From positions 722,297 to 786,296 of the forward strand of contig NZ_CP007203.1 in NCBI RefSeq assembly GCF_000340565.2: a stretch of DNA of 64,000 bases, read 5' to 3'. This DNA comes from Nodularia spumigena CCY9414. GTDB taxonomy: Bacteria > Cyanobacteriota > Cyanobacteriia > Cyanobacteriales > Nostocaceae. The notes beneath the pieces are model-generated. The model did not search any database and had not been told where the DNA came from. It saw nothing but the letters and a program-made list of their open reading frames with translations. Position numbers and translations under genes: made by a program. Positions 62,374-64,000 of the stretch are shown here, piece by piece (within the stretch, counting starts at the first letter, position 1; each line of letters begins with the position of its first letter).

Positions 62374-64000
62374 TCAGACTGTATTAGTGTCACTATGTAG
62401 GATGTGCTTTTTAGCATCGATAACCAGATAAATTGCCCAAATAGCCATCGCCCGTAGATAAGTACTAGCACGGAAAGTCCCAGATGCGGTGATAGCTTCC
62501 GGTGTGCGGAATTGTAAGCCATTGTGATAAATTTGCTGGACTACAGCGCCTGTTAACTTCAATGCTTCATCCTGCATTCCCATTTGTACAAGAAAAGCCG
62601 CCAATCCAAAATTAATCCCTGTCCAGACTTCCAGAGGATGGGTAGCATTGGGGTTTTCTGCTGAACCATCAGGACGCACACCGTTAGCCGCGCCAAACTC
62701 ACCGTTACAAAACTTAACAAAGCAAGCATGATAAACAGTTTGTAAAGCAGATAAAGCGCGATCGCTTGGTACAATATCAGGCAATCCCAATAAACGCGCA
62801 TAGAATTGTCCACACAATTGATCCGCCATCACCACATCAGAACCACTCTCACTATCCAAGCGGAAATACTGACCATTCCAGAGCTTTTCTTGATAAATAG
62901 TACGCGACTGCGCCAACCAAACCCGATACCTCTGTCCTAACTCCTCTGTGTCCTCTGCGCCTCTGTGGTTCGTTAATAAAATATCACTAATTGCGATCGC
63001 AGCTTCTAAAGCCGCTAACCACAACCCGCCACAATAAGCACTCACCCCCTGTAACCGCCAATCATCAAAAGTTTGGTCAGGTGCGCCAGAATTCTCAGGA
63101 ATCCCATCACCGTCTAAATCAAAGCTTTTCAGATAGTCGAGAGTTTGCACAATTCCCGCCCAACAATCTGCCAAAAACTGGACATCATCAGCACCAGTTA
63201 GCAGAAAATCTCGGTATACCTGCAAGACAAAATCACTACCCAAATCCTTCCACAAATTGCAATCTTGATAGCAGGTATAATTTGTTTTTTCCCAAACGTG
63301 TTCATTCGGTGCGCCTAAATCGTGGGGTGTTGCACCTGCAACTTTACGAACTGCGGTTGTGGTATCCGCCCCGATGGTATAATAATAGCCTATGACACGC
63401 TGGTGATTATCACTATGGGGAATTGCTCTGGCAAAGGCGCGAATTACTGATTTTTCCAGTTCCGGGAACAAGTGCAGTAGCCCAAAAGAACCATATAACC
63501 GCACATCGAGACTTTCGTACCAACGATAATCTAAGCATTCCAGGACGGCAAATTGCCCAATGGGGTCAAGTTCTGAGGCTGCACTCCAGAGAGTTCCACC
63601 GCTTGTGAGGTCATATAGCTCATTAAATAAAGCCATTTTAAACCAGTCGGGTAAATCTTCTCTGTCAATAATCGGCTGTTGCCAATTTTCTATATTTTTA
63701 TACCAAGTTTGATATTGAGTCAGGGCTGTAGAGGCGATCGCCCAAGCATGATCACCACCACGCCCAAAAAAGTCAGTATATCTGCGGTAATAATTAATTC
63801 CGGCTGCAAATTCTGTTACCGGAAAATCCCAAGACAGGACAAAAGGAATGGCTAAAGTTTCCCCTGGTTGGAGAGTGAAACGCAGGGCGATCGCTACCCC
63901 GATTTGTGTATTTTCTAACGCGGGAGTAGCATCTTGATAATTAGTTAAAGAACCATCAGCAGCAAAGGTTTCCCACACATCTGCCCCAGTACCAGCAGGA
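62374..64000 (-). CDS. GH116 glycoside hydrolase (glucosylceramidase-like), 5' end outside window
   Basis: At least 541 codons are in the window and the frame is open through the right edge (residues before the first possible start read PAGTGAD). VWETFAADG, GETLAIPFVLSWDFPV, LYDLTSGGTLW, LECLDYRWYESLDVRLYG (nucleophile Glu), NGAPDQTFDDW-like SGAPDQTFDDW (acid Asp) and YCGGLWLAALEAA match GH116 beta-glucosidase/glucosylceramidase enzymes. The GTG near 63978 is internal. It probably hydrolyses a beta-glucoside or glucolipid. Confidence 0.9.
   Translation of the reverse strand, partial: PAGTGADVWETFAADGSLTNYQDATPALENTQIGVAIALRFTLQPGETLAIPFVLSWDFPVTEFAAGINYYRRYTDFFGRGGDHAWAIASTALTQYQTWYKNIENWQQPIIDREDLPDWFKMALFNELYDLTSGGTLWSAASELDPIGQFAVLECLDYRWYESLDVRLYGSFGLLHLFPELEKSVIRAFARAIPHSDNHQRVIGYYYTIGADTTTAVRKVAGATPHDLGAPNEHVWEKTNYTCYQDCNLWKDLGSDFVLQVYRDFLLTGADDVQFLADCWAGIVQTLDYLKSFDLDGDGIPENSGAPDQTFDDWRLQGVSAYCGGLWLAALEAAIAISDILLTNHRGAEDTEELGQRYRVWLAQSRTIYQEKLWNGQYFRLDSESGSDVVMADQLCGQFYARLLGLPDIVPSDRALSALQTVYHACFVKFCNGEFGAANGVRPDGSAENPNATHPLEVWTGINFGLAAFLVQMGMQDEALKLTGAVVQQIYHNGLQFRTPEAITASGTFRASTYLRAMAIWAIYLVIDAKKHILHSDTNTV

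Overview
The window is from a filamentous, heterocyst-forming cyanobacterium of the Nostoc/Anabaena type. The evidence is the abundance of HIP1 octamers (GCGATCGC), two photosystem I psaK genes, a fraC-fraD-fraE filament-integrity operon, a HetP-family protein, short tandem heptanucleotide repeats (STRRs) between genes, and PEP-CTERM and GH57 proteins typical of the group. No rRNA, tRNA or CRISPR array was found.

Layout. Positions 1-4100 hold the end of a short-chain dehydrogenase, folE, trpF (opposite strand), two psaK paralogues and a membrane site-2-type protease with CBS domains. From 4470 to 7077 (minus) is fraE-fraD-fraC. From 7432 to 19760 are a tandem CobO-like protein, a 42-residue membrane peptide, a PMT-type glycosyltransferase, a methyltransferase, a lipoprotein, an unknown helical protein, a giant Ser/Thr kinase-AAA-GAF-histidine kinase and a secreted protein. 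From 20090 to 32576 is a complete phosphonate system: transporter phnD-phnC-phnE-phnE, then the C-P lyase genes phnG-H-I-J-K-L-M followed by a transglutaminase-like protein and a 2H phosphoesterase, with divergent regulator phnF and a palindromic candidate operator between phnF and phnG. A terminator at 24065-24097 splits transport from lyase genes.

From 32943 to 35259 lies a mobile-element-like block: a MITE, a candidate omega RNA, an intact IscB RNA-guided nuclease, and a TnpB lacking its N-terminal half, whose start overlaps the iscB stop and which keeps a TnpB-type right end. Then come grpE, dnaK and dnaJ with tusA-like and rsgA genes in overlapping order, a GH57 enzyme, a pair of overlapping RelE-like genes, a Nudix hydrolase, a DUF3531 protein, a TPR protein, an orphan ABC ATPase, rsmG, a DUF4015 glycoside hydrolase and a cytochrome P450 remnant.

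From 50570 to 59761 (minus) is a putative peptide maturation and export locus: parvulin-like foldase, HlyD adaptor, an ABC exporter with cyclic-nucleotide-binding-like and C39 peptidase domains, an HTH protein resembling the DNA-binding part of an IS630-type transposase and, about 2.3 kb further upstream, a HetP-family protein whose C-terminus ends in a double-glycine-leader-like sequence. This echoes the known hetC-hetP pairing and is the best candidate for something new. The window closes with a PEP-CTERM protein and a GH116 glycosidase cut by the right edge.

A recurring theme is invasion of genes by small dispersed repeats. In-frame insertions are visible in the giant kinase, RsgA and the Nudix protein; repeats supply the stop and start codons between the ABC ATPase and rsmG, and the apparent C-terminus of the C39 exporter. 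At least six MITE-like elements from two or more families lie between genes.
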